A stretch of 58,778 nt of DNA from an uncultured Prevotellaceae bacterium (GTDB taxonomy: Bacteria > Bacteroidota > Bacteroidia > Bacteroidales > Muribaculaceae): NCBI GenBank assembly GCA_900541935.1, contig UQLZ01000010.1, positions 1 through 58,778 on the forward strand, written 5' to 3'. The position numbers and the translations under genes are program-made. Below, in pieces: positions 51,501 through 58,778 of the stretch (its first letter is position 1; each line of letters begins with the position of its first letter). The notes beneath the pieces are model-generated. The model saw nothing but the letters and a program-made list of their open reading frames with translations, did no database searches and had not been told where the DNA came from.

Positions 51501-51783
51501 TTGACAGCATCACAAAAACATCATAATTGCCATAGCGATTACTTGCAAAAGCAATCTGCTTACCGTCGTTAGACCAAACTGGAGCAGTTTCAATACTCTC
51601 ATTACTTGTCAACCTGACGGCATCTCCACCAGCAGAGTTAACCTTATACAAATCTCCCTTATATGCAAAAGCGATTTCCTTGCCATCAGGAGATATCGAC
51701 GCATACCGCATCCATAGCGGTGTTACAGCCGCAGCATTCAACGCTGCCACGCCTGCAAATAGTGATATAAGTAATTTCTTCAT
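48526..51783 (-). CDS. Tricorn-type protease (S41 family) with signal peptide
   Basis: 1085 aa. Signal peptide (MKKLLISLFAGVAALNAAAV), two TolB-like beta-propellers (about 25-340 and 340-560, with repeats of the type SPDGKEIAF and SPDGKWFAL), a Lys/Asp-rich insert of about 40 residues near 575 (AKKDEEKKSDKKDKKDNKDG), a second propeller part, a PDZ domain (IIEKINGQEISTMTDFFRL) and the S41 core IDTRFNGGGRLHEDIE. The candidate nucleophile Ser is in EANYSNAHG. It degrades peptides in the periplasm or outside. Homologues are usual in Bacteroidetes, where the propellers gate access. Confidence 0.9.
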   Translation of the reverse strand: MKKLLISLFAGVAALNAAAVTPLWMRYASISPDGKEIAFAYKGDLYKVNSAGGDAVRLTSNESIETAPVWSNDGKQIAFASNRYGNYDVFVMLSNGGAAKRLTFNSANEMPSAFTADDKAVLFSAALFDPAESVLAPEGVLSELYSINIADGNIKQLLATPAELVSLTKDGKKFVYQDAKGFENQWRKHHTSSVTRDIWEYDCITKKHTNLTNIGGEDRNPVYSSDEKSFFFLSERNGQSMNVYQASLANPKDLKAVTDFKKHPVRFLSISNNDLLCYTYDGEIYTQKVGAKPVKVRVNIVNDEENFSTTLNLSSGISSAAVSPDGKQVAFVIRGEVFVTSVDYATTKRITTTETCEAGVDFGKDNRSLVYAAERNGSWGIYRAKINRADDLNFPNATIIDEERLTPNDGKDRTNPQLSPDGKKLAFIENEMKLMVMDLESKKITQVTDGSMWYYDNFNYSWSPDGKWFALEIIGNGHAPYSDVAIVKADGSQKPVNITNSGYFNADPKWVLGGNAIMFVTDRYGMRSHASWGSLNDIMFAFVNKDAYDKYRLNKEDYELLKELEKEQAKAKKDEEKKSDKKDKKDNKDGSDEESANKDITVELEDIQDRIVRVTGYSSLISDAVVDKDGENLLYLSSTGEGFDLWKIDLRERDNKLAKKLGSSPAFMMLDDKGDNLFIVSGSSIQKMGVVGEKLEKVSFRAKMEVDLTKEREYMYNHVCRQEERLFYRADMHGVNWKEMTAAYRKFLPHINNNEDFAELLSELLGELNVSHTGGRYRSTAGGDATANLGLLYDWSYSGKGLKVSEIIEKGPFDRSTTKVKAGDIIEKINGQEISTMTDFFRLMNNLRGQKTLVSFYNAADGSRWDEVVKPISNGAFGSLLYNRWVKGRAEDVKKWSNGRLGYVHIETMNDESFRTIYADILGKYNKCEGIVIDTRFNGGGRLHEDIEVLFSGEKYLTQEFKGRETCDMPSRRWNKPSIMVQCEANYSNAHGTPWVYKYKGLGKLVGAPVPGTMTSVSWETLQDNSLIFGIPVIGYKTAEGNYLENSQLEPDIYVLNSPEEVVKGEDAQLRAAVNELLKEIDSKK

Positions 51784-51814
51784 ATTATAAATTTTTTAAT
51801 TTCTAAATCAAAGT

Positions 51815-52549
51815 CTATTTTTCAGTCTTAACGATTTTCAGTTTCTCCCATATAAAGTTTGGAATAAGTCTCCAAAAGGCAACAAGCAAACGGTATTTCC
51901 AGTCAATGGTTATCACCCTCTTCTTATGCTCAACCGCTTTAACAATTTTATCTGCAACAAATTCAGGCCTCATCATCATCGGGAAATGCCCGGATTTCAG
52001 CAAATCAGTATCAACAAATCCAGGGCGGATATCAGTAAAAGTAACCTTTGCTCCAACCATTGATGACAATTGGGCAAGGCACTGGATATACGTGTTTTGA
52101 AAACGCTTTGTAGCAGAATATGCAGGAGCAACGCCAAGTCCCTTTGTTCCGGCAATAGAACTGATTGCAGCAATATGGCCGCCTCCTTTCTCTTTAAAAT
52201 AATTAAAAGCCGTATCAATCATTCGTGTAAAGCCAACCACATTAGTATTGGTGATTGCAACCTCTGCCGACATTTCCAAACCAACATTCTGACAACCGAT
52301 TCCAGAGCAAAGAATAATAGTATCTACGCCACCCATACGCTCGGCAAGCCCCAACATATTCGCAGAAGCGTCCTCTTTAGTCACATCAATAACAGCGGTT
52401 TCAATAACGCCACCACGCTCCGCCTTGAAATTTTCAAGTCTTTCACAACGCCGCCCGGCAATACCGATAGAATATCCTTTTTTATTCAATATATCCGCAA
52501 CATTCCATCCAATTCCAGAAGTCGCACCAATGATTATAACCTTTTCCAT
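51815..52549 (-). CDS. Short-chain dehydrogenase/reductase (SDR)
   Basis: 244 aa, classical SDR. N-terminal NAD(P) motif GATSGIG (about 8-14), AGRR after strand 2 (favouring NADP), catalytic S in AAISSIAG and YSATK (about 155-159). The C-terminal 30 residues are hydrophobic and basic (YRLLVAFWRLIPNFIWEKLK), suggesting membrane association. Substrate unknown. Own promoter: -7 element TATTTTTG (52569-52576, minus). Confidence 0.9.
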   Translation of the reverse strand: MEKVIIIGATSGIGWNVADILNKKGYSIGIAGRRCERLENFKAERGGVIETAVIDVTKEDASANMLGLAERMGGVDTIILCSGIGCQNVGLEMSAEVAITNTNVVGFTRMIDTAFNYFKEKGGGHIAAISSIAGTKGLGVAPAYSATKRFQNTYIQCLAQLSSMVGAKVTFTDIRPGFVDTDLLKSGHFPMMMRPEFVADKIVKAVEHKKRVITIDWKYRLLVAFWRLIPNFIWEKLKIVKTEK

Positions 52550-52568
52550 TTGATTTCTTTACGAAATA

Positions 52569-52576
52569 CAAAAATA
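52569..52576 (-). promoter_or_regulatory. -7 promoter element of the SDR gene
   Basis: Minus-strand TATTTTTG, 19 bp upstream of the ATG. Confidence 0.45.
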
Positions 52577-52727
52577 GTGAAAGGCGAGTGCAGAGACAAG
52601 CAAAAACGCAGTTTTTTAGTTTGGCTATGCCGAACCTAATCCTATCTTATCGAATAATAGATAAAAAATGAAATATCTACCAAAACAACACAAAATTGCA
52701 AGGGACTTTCCACCGGCTACTTTTGGG

Positions 52728-53921
52728 CTAGTCTTGGTTCAGCAAAAGCCGTTCAGAATATATTTCGTTACCAATAAAACAGACAATGCTGTAAACTCCA
52801 CTAACAAGGTTAGTTGTTGGACATTTGAACTGCATGCTGCCATTAAAGCAATCAATGCTCTTTATCCAAAGAAGTTGACCTGCTGAAGAATACAAACAGC
52901 ATTTGCCATTTCTTGTTTTCTCACTTGAAGTTATTTTGATTACTATATCTCCATCTGCCACGGCTATATCCAATCCTTGTGACACTTTATTTTGAATCGG
53001 AAATTTTGATTTTGCGCTACTACCTTTTATCAACGAACTCTTTGAATTGTTTATACGCACAGGCATCTCATATCCAATGACATTGTTTTCTCTGTAATAT
53101 TCATTGATAGAATCATTCTGTATTTCTTTTTCTTGTCTGTAAGTTGGAAAGTAATATGCTGCTACTATTGAATCAGTTGGCGTTCCGTGAACGAAAATGC
53201 GATATTTGCACATTTCGATAATAGGATATCTATATCCTCTGGCATACCACTGCCATTTTTCGATTGAGTGAGTGATACTGTCATTTTTAAGCCAATGGCT
53301 TATGGAGTCGTTGCTTAATAGTAAAGAGTCTTTTGTTGAATAGAATGATTCGTCGAATGAATTGCTTATTTGTGTTGTCCCTGAGCGATGACGTAGAACT
53401 TGCAAAACATTTTTTAGCGTATCGCAATCTGGTGTAATAAGAGAGCCTACTGTTCTGGCATTTGATGATGAAAAACCCGCATTCTTTATATATTCGCCAT
53501 AGCCAACATTTCCTTCTCCCCAGAATGAATCTGCTTGACTTTGACCGCATAATAGAGGGTAAAATCTTGTTTCAGGTATTATGTAAAGTATGTCGAGGCC
53601 ACTTTTATAATGCCTGATAAGATCAAGTTTGTTTTTAGTGTATTTATACAAGCGGTTTTCAAAAGAGGCAGTCTTAATATATAGAGAATCGCGAGTCTGG
53701 TTTATGAAAGTCTCTTTATCTTCTAATTTCTCAGCCTTGGAAAAATCCCAAATATCCTTTGTTTCAGTAAACTCTTTAATGAAAGGAATTTTATAGCGGG
53801 TAATAATATCTCTATCTCGCATTCCATTCGCTTCCCAACTAATCCCATTTACTTGGTCAATTCCTAATGCAACATTAAAGAATTGAAGCAATACAGTTAA
53901 TGTAATAAGTGCTTGTTTCAT
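52728..53921 (-). CDS. Secreted protein with T9SS-like C-terminal tail
   Basis: 397 aa. A signal peptide (MKQALITLTVLLQFFNVALG), a middle region (about 60-310) with no recognised domain, and a C-terminal about 75-residue beta-sandwich: KITSSEKTRNGKCCLYSSAGQLLW, then NLVSGVYSIVCF and ERLLLNQD. The LYxxxGQLLW / SGVYxI / ERLLL pattern matches type A sorting tails of the type IX secretion system, so it is probably exported by T9SS. It starts 1 nt after the RHS-like gene ends and is likely its partner. Confidence 0.7.
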   Translation of the reverse strand: MKQALITLTVLLQFFNVALGIDQVNGISWEANGMRDRDIITRYKIPFIKEFTETKDIWDFSKAEKLEDKETFINQTRDSLYIKTASFENRLYKYTKNKLDLIRHYKSGLDILYIIPETRFYPLLCGQSQADSFWGEGNVGYGEYIKNAGFSSSNARTVGSLITPDCDTLKNVLQVLRHRSGTTQISNSFDESFYSTKDSLLLSNDSISHWLKNDSITHSIEKWQWYARGYRYPIIEMCKYRIFVHGTPTDSIVAAYYFPTYRQEKEIQNDSINEYYRENNVIGYEMPVRINNSKSSLIKGSSAKSKFPIQNKVSQGLDIAVADGDIVIKITSSEKTRNGKCCLYSSAGQLLWIKSIDCFNGSMQFKCPTTNLVSGVYSIVCFIGNEIYSERLLLNQD

Positions 53922-53922
53922 T

Positions 53923-56900
53923 TTAAAATCCCCTATAATTATAGTTATACTTCTTTATAAAATATCCGTTATTATCCTTAATTCCACTTAATCTGCCAAA
54001 CTCGTCTATAAGATATGAGTTGGTTATACCTCTTGCGTCAGTAGCAGATGCCATACCAAGTAGCCAATGGTAGGTATAAGTGGATATTTCCTTGCCTTTA
54101 AAGGCTGCCCGCAAAGAATTAAACATATTTGGTAAACTTTTATCTACAATATAATAATTTTCATTATACCCGCACTTGATGGCTTCCTTGAGTAAATTAT
54201 TATATTCAATGCCAATGGCTTCCACTATTGGGTGCTTTCCTTGATAGCCCCACAGATAACTTGCCAATAGGCGTCCGTTGTAGTTTATCTGAACGATGTT
54301 TCCGTTTTTGTCATAGATGTAACTATATGTTTCCTTGTCAATTGGCGGATATGTGGCGTTATCAAGAATGCTTTCTGGCATTTTGAAGTTTGATGAAAAA
54401 TTAATACCGATGCAACCGGTAAATGTTTTTGCTAATTTATTATTGTCACCATAAGTGTATTTTTTTGCAGAAGCAACAACATCATTTATAACTGTTATTT
54501 CCAGTTCTTTCAAATCAATTGGAATATTTCCGATTTTATGATAAGTGTAATAAGTCGTAACGCTTTGCCCGCGGCTGTTTTTATAACTAATAGACTTGAC
54601 AAATGAGTTCCAAGGTTTAGAACTGTACTTGTCTGAGTAATATGTGTATGATAATTTTTTTTCAGTTTCTACATAGGAGAGCAAATCTCTCTGCCATATT
54701 TTGTCGGAAGTTTTTTGCTTGTTATATTCAATTAGACCAAATTTGTTTATAGCATAGTCTTTGTTATATAGCTCTCCTCTTCCATTTGAAACTTCTATTA
54801 AAGAGTAGTCACAAATGGTGTGTAATGGTCCTGAAAACACATGTTTTACGGGATTTTCTATAAAGTTATATGTGTACATTTCTTTTTTATAAACTTCTTT
54901 TGACATTCCTGTTTCTTCAAATGCTCCCATATATATTTTCTCTTTCAGGAAGCCTCTTTTATAGGCATAACTTGTCAGTGTTATCAGTCCGGCAGGGATA
55001 TAAGTTGGCATAAGGCAGTCCATTACGTCTGGATACTGTATCTGAGTGTCGTATAAATAACCTATTTCTCCAAGATTCGGATCTGAAAAAGATTCCCAAA
55101 CTTCGCTATATTCAATGGATTGCTCGCCGTTTGGAGTTGACATAAGTCCATTTGAAGAAATATTAAAAGTAGAGTTAAATTCAACAGGCAATCTTAAATC
55201 TGGTCCTTTATAATAGATATATCCATTTTAGTAATAATTTGGTAAAGTGTTTACTGCACCAGACGAATACGTTTTACCATTAACAACAGTCTTATATCTG
55301 TAGTTTTTGGTTATGCTTTTTCCGTCCTGCGGATTGGAAGTTATACTTGCTATTCGCACACCACCATATTCTTCTATAACATTGTCTTTGATAACTTTCT
55401 TTGTCTGCTTTTCTATATTGATGAATCCGTAATTATTATATTCGGCAGTTGGTTCTGAACCCCAAAGGGCATTTATGTCAATGTCGCTCATTCCATTAAA
55501 ATTCCGAGGGTTAACCAGCTTGAATTCGTAGGTGGCGTCTTCTGTGGTTATATAGATAGGATGCTTCGAATTTTCTTTATTGATGTCATACTTGCTTTTT
55601 AGTTTGCTATTACAGTAAATTTCGAGGCGAGGATATGGTTCAAGGTGGGTTGAAGTATATTCGTATTCATTGGAAAAACCTAATTGAAAAGAACTGCCGG
55701 AATGCATCAAAGGTTCCAAATATGTTGATAAATCTATTTTAAACTTATCTCCACTTTTCATGGTTGCAGTTTGAGTTAGGCACTGTTTGATTTGTGTTCC
55801 TCTTAACCGCATAGTATCTGTGTGTGTCTCTATTCTTTCATTTGCAGCCAAATAGTGATTGTCAATATATGAATAATCATTTTGTTCCCAGTCTAAAGTC
55901 GTATATCCGCCAGTCGGGTAATCAATTCTTTTTAATATGCCTTGTTGTGTATAAGATTTGTTAAGTTCTCTATTGCCTTTTGGATAACCATAATATTCAA
56001 GTCCTTCGATTTCTGGGATTATTGCTTTATTGTCTCTCGCTCCATTACAGTAGCCCCAATGGTCAATGGCAAATTCTTCTGTACATGTTTTAGGTACATA
56101 CTGAAAGCCAAAAAGTTGCTGTTTCTTTTGTCCACTTGCCTGACTGATTCGTACCATATTGCCAGTAGCGTCCCTTTCAATTTTGTATCGCCATAACTCG
56201 GTCGTGTCTGCATCATTTTTATGAACCGAAATTGATAATAACAGTTTATTGCCGGTATCATAGTGAAATTTTACAGTTGCTGATTTGCTTTTTATTGCAA
56301 TAAGACTTCGTTCATAATACTTGTGCTTTGACTCGGAAAAACTTGATCTGTCTGCCAGATAGCACCAATAGCCACCATTGACGTGCGAGAAATATTGCGA
56401 AGGTCCTAATGACTCGTTTCGGAATATTGGCTCAGAATATTCAAAGTCTATTACGTCCCCATAAATGCTCTGCATCCTTGTTATATGCCATGCTGTTGGA
56501 TATCTCAAATGCTCCTTATTTGTTTCAAATTCTATGCCCTCATTGTAACCTTTCGCCAGTATTGGAGATTCTGTAATTTCAATGCCTTCTGATCCAAAAA
56601 TATATCTGGTTTGGTCCTTATCAACTAAAACTTGTCCATAATGTTGCCAACGGTCACTTTCGAATTCAATTGGAGACGAGGTGCTCATTACCAATTTCCT
56701 ATTTTCTGTAAACATATATGTTCCACCCATTCCTTGACCGTAAAATTTATATATGTCGTTCGCATAGTCAACATAACCAGCTTCATAGTCAAGGCTCTCT
56801 GATAAAGATGCAACATAATCTCCGTTAGGCACCGTCGGGTTATAAGGATATTTGCAATTTAATATTCTGTCTCTTAAATCTTTGTCTTTTTGGGATAAAT

Positions 56901-57297
56901 TGAATATTCCCCTCATCCATCTGATGCTTGACGGGTTATGATTGCATTCATCTGGTAAGCCATATACTGTGCGCGACAGGGTCATTCCTACAGAAAGAGA
57001 CCAACCCTTGCTGATAATTCCGGGGAGTTCGTTCTGTTTCAATCCTCCTCCTTTATAGTTGATGCTGATTGGAACTTTTAGAGAACCTTCAGTCAATGTG
57101 TAGATAGGAATGTCAATCACAGGCTGACCGGTATAATGAGAAACAGGTATGTCAATATACTTCATTAAAGATGCTACCTCTGGAGACGGTGGTATTATAG
57201 AGTATTTTCTGGTAGCATAATCTCCGAAATGGTCTTCTGCTTTTGCAGCAAAAGCAAGAAAAACCATTACTGTTATTTGAATTAACCTCGTTTTCAT
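53923..57297 (-). pseudogene. RHS/YD-repeat-type secreted protein interrupted by one in-frame stop
   Basis: It starts at 57297 (signal peptide MKTRLIQITVMVFLAFAAKA) and continues as PVSHYTGQPVIDIPIYTLTEGSLKVPISINYKGGG, then YPTGGYTTLDWEQ, to NTLPNYY and TAA at 55228-55230. The same frame goes on NGYIYYKGPDLRLPVEFNST, through YDKNGNIVQINYNGRLLASYLWGYQG and SYLIDEFGRLSGIKDNNGYFIKKYNYNYRGF, to 53923. So about 1124 sense codons carry one stop. The second half has only a TTG (55191) as start. Domain type: RHS/YD-like beta cage of the Bacteroidetes secreted kind, without a toxin tip. Either a pseudogene or a single base error. Confidence 0.75.
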
Positions 57298-57340
57298 ACT
57301 ATATCGGTTCTTAAGATTTTATATTTTGTAAAATGGTATA

Positions 57341-58210
57341 TCAACGCGGCATAATTGTAATCCGTCTAATAGCGTTATCGGAATACTTTTTTACAGGTAT
57401 TCTTTCTGTTTTATATGGCTTTCCTTTAATCCATTGCTCCTTAACAGAATCCGGCTGGTTACTTAAATATTCTCTTTTATAAGCGTATTGCATATGTCTG
57501 TAAAGTTGGAATTTGTATATTCCCTCAATTTTGTCAAAAAAAGCAGCTTCTTCGAAAAAATCATCGTCCTGTATTCCCCTCCTCATAGGTGCATCATATA
57601 CTGTTCCCTCTGCATATTGCAAAGCCAAATATTTTTTATAGTATAACCATAAATAAATTGCCCCATTTTCATTACTACCGTTCACCCCATTAACCTCATA
57701 TATAGAAGGCGGGTAGATTTTAAATTTTTCCTTAATAGACTCTCTTATACCAATTAATGCTGTTACATTACATTTGACTGTATCGGCAGGTGCATCTTCA
57801 AAATCTTCCAGTTTAGAATAGTTATTGGATACGTATAGTATTGCAAAGCATTTCAAAGAGTCTGCATTGTAATTTAGCCATTCCACGCTGACATCAATCT
57901 GATCTTTAGTAGGAAGAGGAGATGGAACATATTTTTCCTTTTTAGTATTATACCGCAGTGCGTATCGCATAAAGGCTCTGTCAGGGTCATAATACGCATA
58001 CGGATGATAAACTTTTGTTTTGCATTTGCCAAATTCTGTCGTGTCAGAAAACAGTCGAAAGTATTCAACATTTTCTTTAAACGACTCACTGATATCATGT
58101 GCATCTTTAAGTTTCTGCTGACTTGGTACTTTAACAACTTTCTGACACAATGCAGAGAAGACTGTAAATAATGCAATAATGGCTAAAATTGTAAATTTGC
58201 TTTTATTCAT
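57341..58210 (-). CDS. Secreted hypothetical protein (289 aa)
   Basis: A signal peptide (MNKSKFTILAIIALFTVFSALCQ) followed by a soluble mixed alpha/beta region rich in Lys, Asp and Tyr, with no recognised motif. The N-terminus after the signal has DAHDISESFKENVEYFRLF, and the C-terminus is basic (VKKYSDNAIRRITIMPR). It precedes the RHS-like gene by 43 bp on the same strand and probably belongs to the same secreted cluster. Function unknown. Confidence 0.72.
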   Translation of the reverse strand: MNKSKFTILAIIALFTVFSALCQKVVKVPSQQKLKDAHDISESFKENVEYFRLFSDTTEFGKCKTKVYHPYAYYDPDRAFMRYALRYNTKKEKYVPSPLPTKDQIDVSVEWLNYNADSLKCFAILYVSNNYSKLEDFEDAPADTVKCNVTALIGIRESIKEKFKIYPPSIYEVNGVNGSNENGAIYLWLYYKKYLALQYAEGTVYDAPMRRGIQDDDFFEEAAFFDKIEGIYKFQLYRHMQYAYKREYLSNQPDSVKEQWIKGKPYKTERIPVKKYSDNAIRRITIMPR

Positions 58211-58289
58211 AATAGATATTTAATATATACACTGATTATTATAGAAAACATTAATAACTATAAGTCTATATAAACGGCTATTCTTACCG

Positions 58290-58754
58290 CTACCTATTTG
58301 GATTGGTTATTCGACCTTTAGGGTTAGTAAGGTCTATCGTTCGAGATAAAGCAACTTCGTATTTCCCATTTTTCTCATATGCATAAATTTGAAATCCAAA
58401 AACCATGCTGTCTGTTCCTTGAAAGACTAAACCATCATCCTTTATGAATTTCATTTTTATTTTAACATTACCTTTATTTTTGAATATGTAGTCGAACAAT
58501 TTTACCTCCGCCTCTTTTCCGGACATGCAGACTACAAGAAACGCTTTTTGGTCATTGCCATAAGTATATGTATATATGCCTTTTACATTCTCTGCGAGCA
58601 TAGGGTGTACCAAATAGTACCCATAATATGTTGCTGTAAGGAGTACTATCCCATTTTCCTTTTCTTTAATATCGCACATATAAAATGCATATTTGTCACC
58701 TCTCGTAAATTTATTACTTTGTAACTCGTTGGTTGAATTAATTTTGCAAAACAT
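58290..58754 (-). CDS. Hypothetical protein (154 aa), near window edge
   Basis: Starts at ATG 58754, directly after an in-frame TAA, so the frame does not extend to the window end; an N-terminal part in another frame beyond the edge is possible. It has no signal peptide, unlike its neighbours. Beta-rich (YAFYMCDIKEKENGIVLLTATYYGYYLVHPML, FGFQIYAYEKNGKYEVALSRTID). Same strand and spacing (79 bp) as the secreted cluster. Unrecognised family. Confidence 0.6.
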   Translation of the reverse strand: MFCKINSTNELQSNKFTRGDKYAFYMCDIKEKENGIVLLTATYYGYYLVHPMLAENVKGIYTYTYGNDQKAFLVVCMSGKEAEVKLFDYIFKNKGNVKIKMKFIKDDGLVFQGTDSMVFGFQIYAYEKNGKYEVALSRTIDLTNPKGRITNPNR

Positions 58755-58778
58755 TTATAATGAAAAAGTTGCACATAT

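Noticed and set aside
55189..55191. Independent gene starting at TTG 55191
   Set aside because: It is in frame with the upstream RHS-like part, has no start-region features, and lacks a signal peptide expected for this protein type.
36094..55230. Recoded stop codons (alternative code)
   Set aside because: Housekeeping genes in the window end normally with TAA, TAG and TGA, and both TAA and TAG occur as internal stops only in surface-type genes; pseudogenisation is simpler.

Overview
The window looks like a chromosome segment of an AT-rich member of the Bacteroidota, most likely order Bacteroidales. Many genes are preceded by the Bacteroidetes -7 element TAnnTTTG, in the best cases with a -33 TTTG 19-20 bp upstream. 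There are few Shine-Dalgarno-like sites, and the gene content is typical of the phylum: a Kor/Vor 2-oxoacid:ferredoxin oxidoreductase, carboxypeptidase-regulatory/beta-barrel outer-membrane proteins, a PorE-like OmpA lipoprotein, a protein with a type IX secretion (T9SS)-like tail, a tricorn-type protease and DUF5714.

Region 1 (about 56-5078) is the most unusual part. It is a roughly 5.0 kb transposon bounded by 48-bp terminal inverted repeats with one mismatch. Just inside each end lies a matching hairpin whose stem shows a compensatory base-pair change. It encodes an IS1595-family (ISXO2-like) transposase and cargo. The central cargo is a five-gene operon with its own consensus promoter, a large stem-loop leader, a PvuRts1I/AbaSI-type modification-dependent restriction endonuclease and four small unrecognised proteins (two coiled-coil, one of them membrane-anchored, one membrane microprotein, one basic microprotein). 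Three more cargo ORFs lie nearer the ends. The right end abuts the U-tract of the terminator of a tRNA-Arg(ACG) gene. I read it as a transposon-borne anti-phage cassette.

Region 2 (5.1-17.2 kb) is mostly housekeeping: tRNA-Arg, aquaporin, DUF2461, a four-subunit 2-oxoacid:ferredoxin oxidoreductase, YfcE-like phosphoesterase, DUF5714 with an ArsC/LMW-phosphatase, a small ferredoxin, two glycosyltransferases, and TIGR02757-aroA-small membrane protein. Region 3 (17.2-32.2 kb) has an Imm17-like protein, tsaE, an outer-membrane barrel, a PorE-like OmpA lipoprotein, tadA (whose product would deaminate the tRNA-Arg(ACG) above), an aminotransferase-metH pair and a complete RND efflux operon. Region 4 (32.2-40.6 kb) has dnaG, an ECF sigma factor, a decayed secreted-protein gene, efp and a redox module: oxyR divergent from an Fe-S membrane protein and thioredoxin, with an OxyR-like palindrome between them.

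Region 5 (40.6-58.8 kb) is dominated by envelope and surface genes on the minus strand: two tandem paralogous outer-membrane barrel genes (the second interrupted by one in-frame stop) next to a divergent LuxR-type regulator, a rhodanese lipoprotein, a GT-C-like membrane protein, a tricorn-type protease, an SDR, and a secreted cluster with an RHS/YD-type protein (also interrupted by one in-frame stop) and a T9SS-tail protein. Three intergenic terminator hairpins (about 18.8, 26.5 and 37.7 kb) share nearly the same sequence in the same orientation relative to transcription, suggesting a dispersed terminator-forming repeat.
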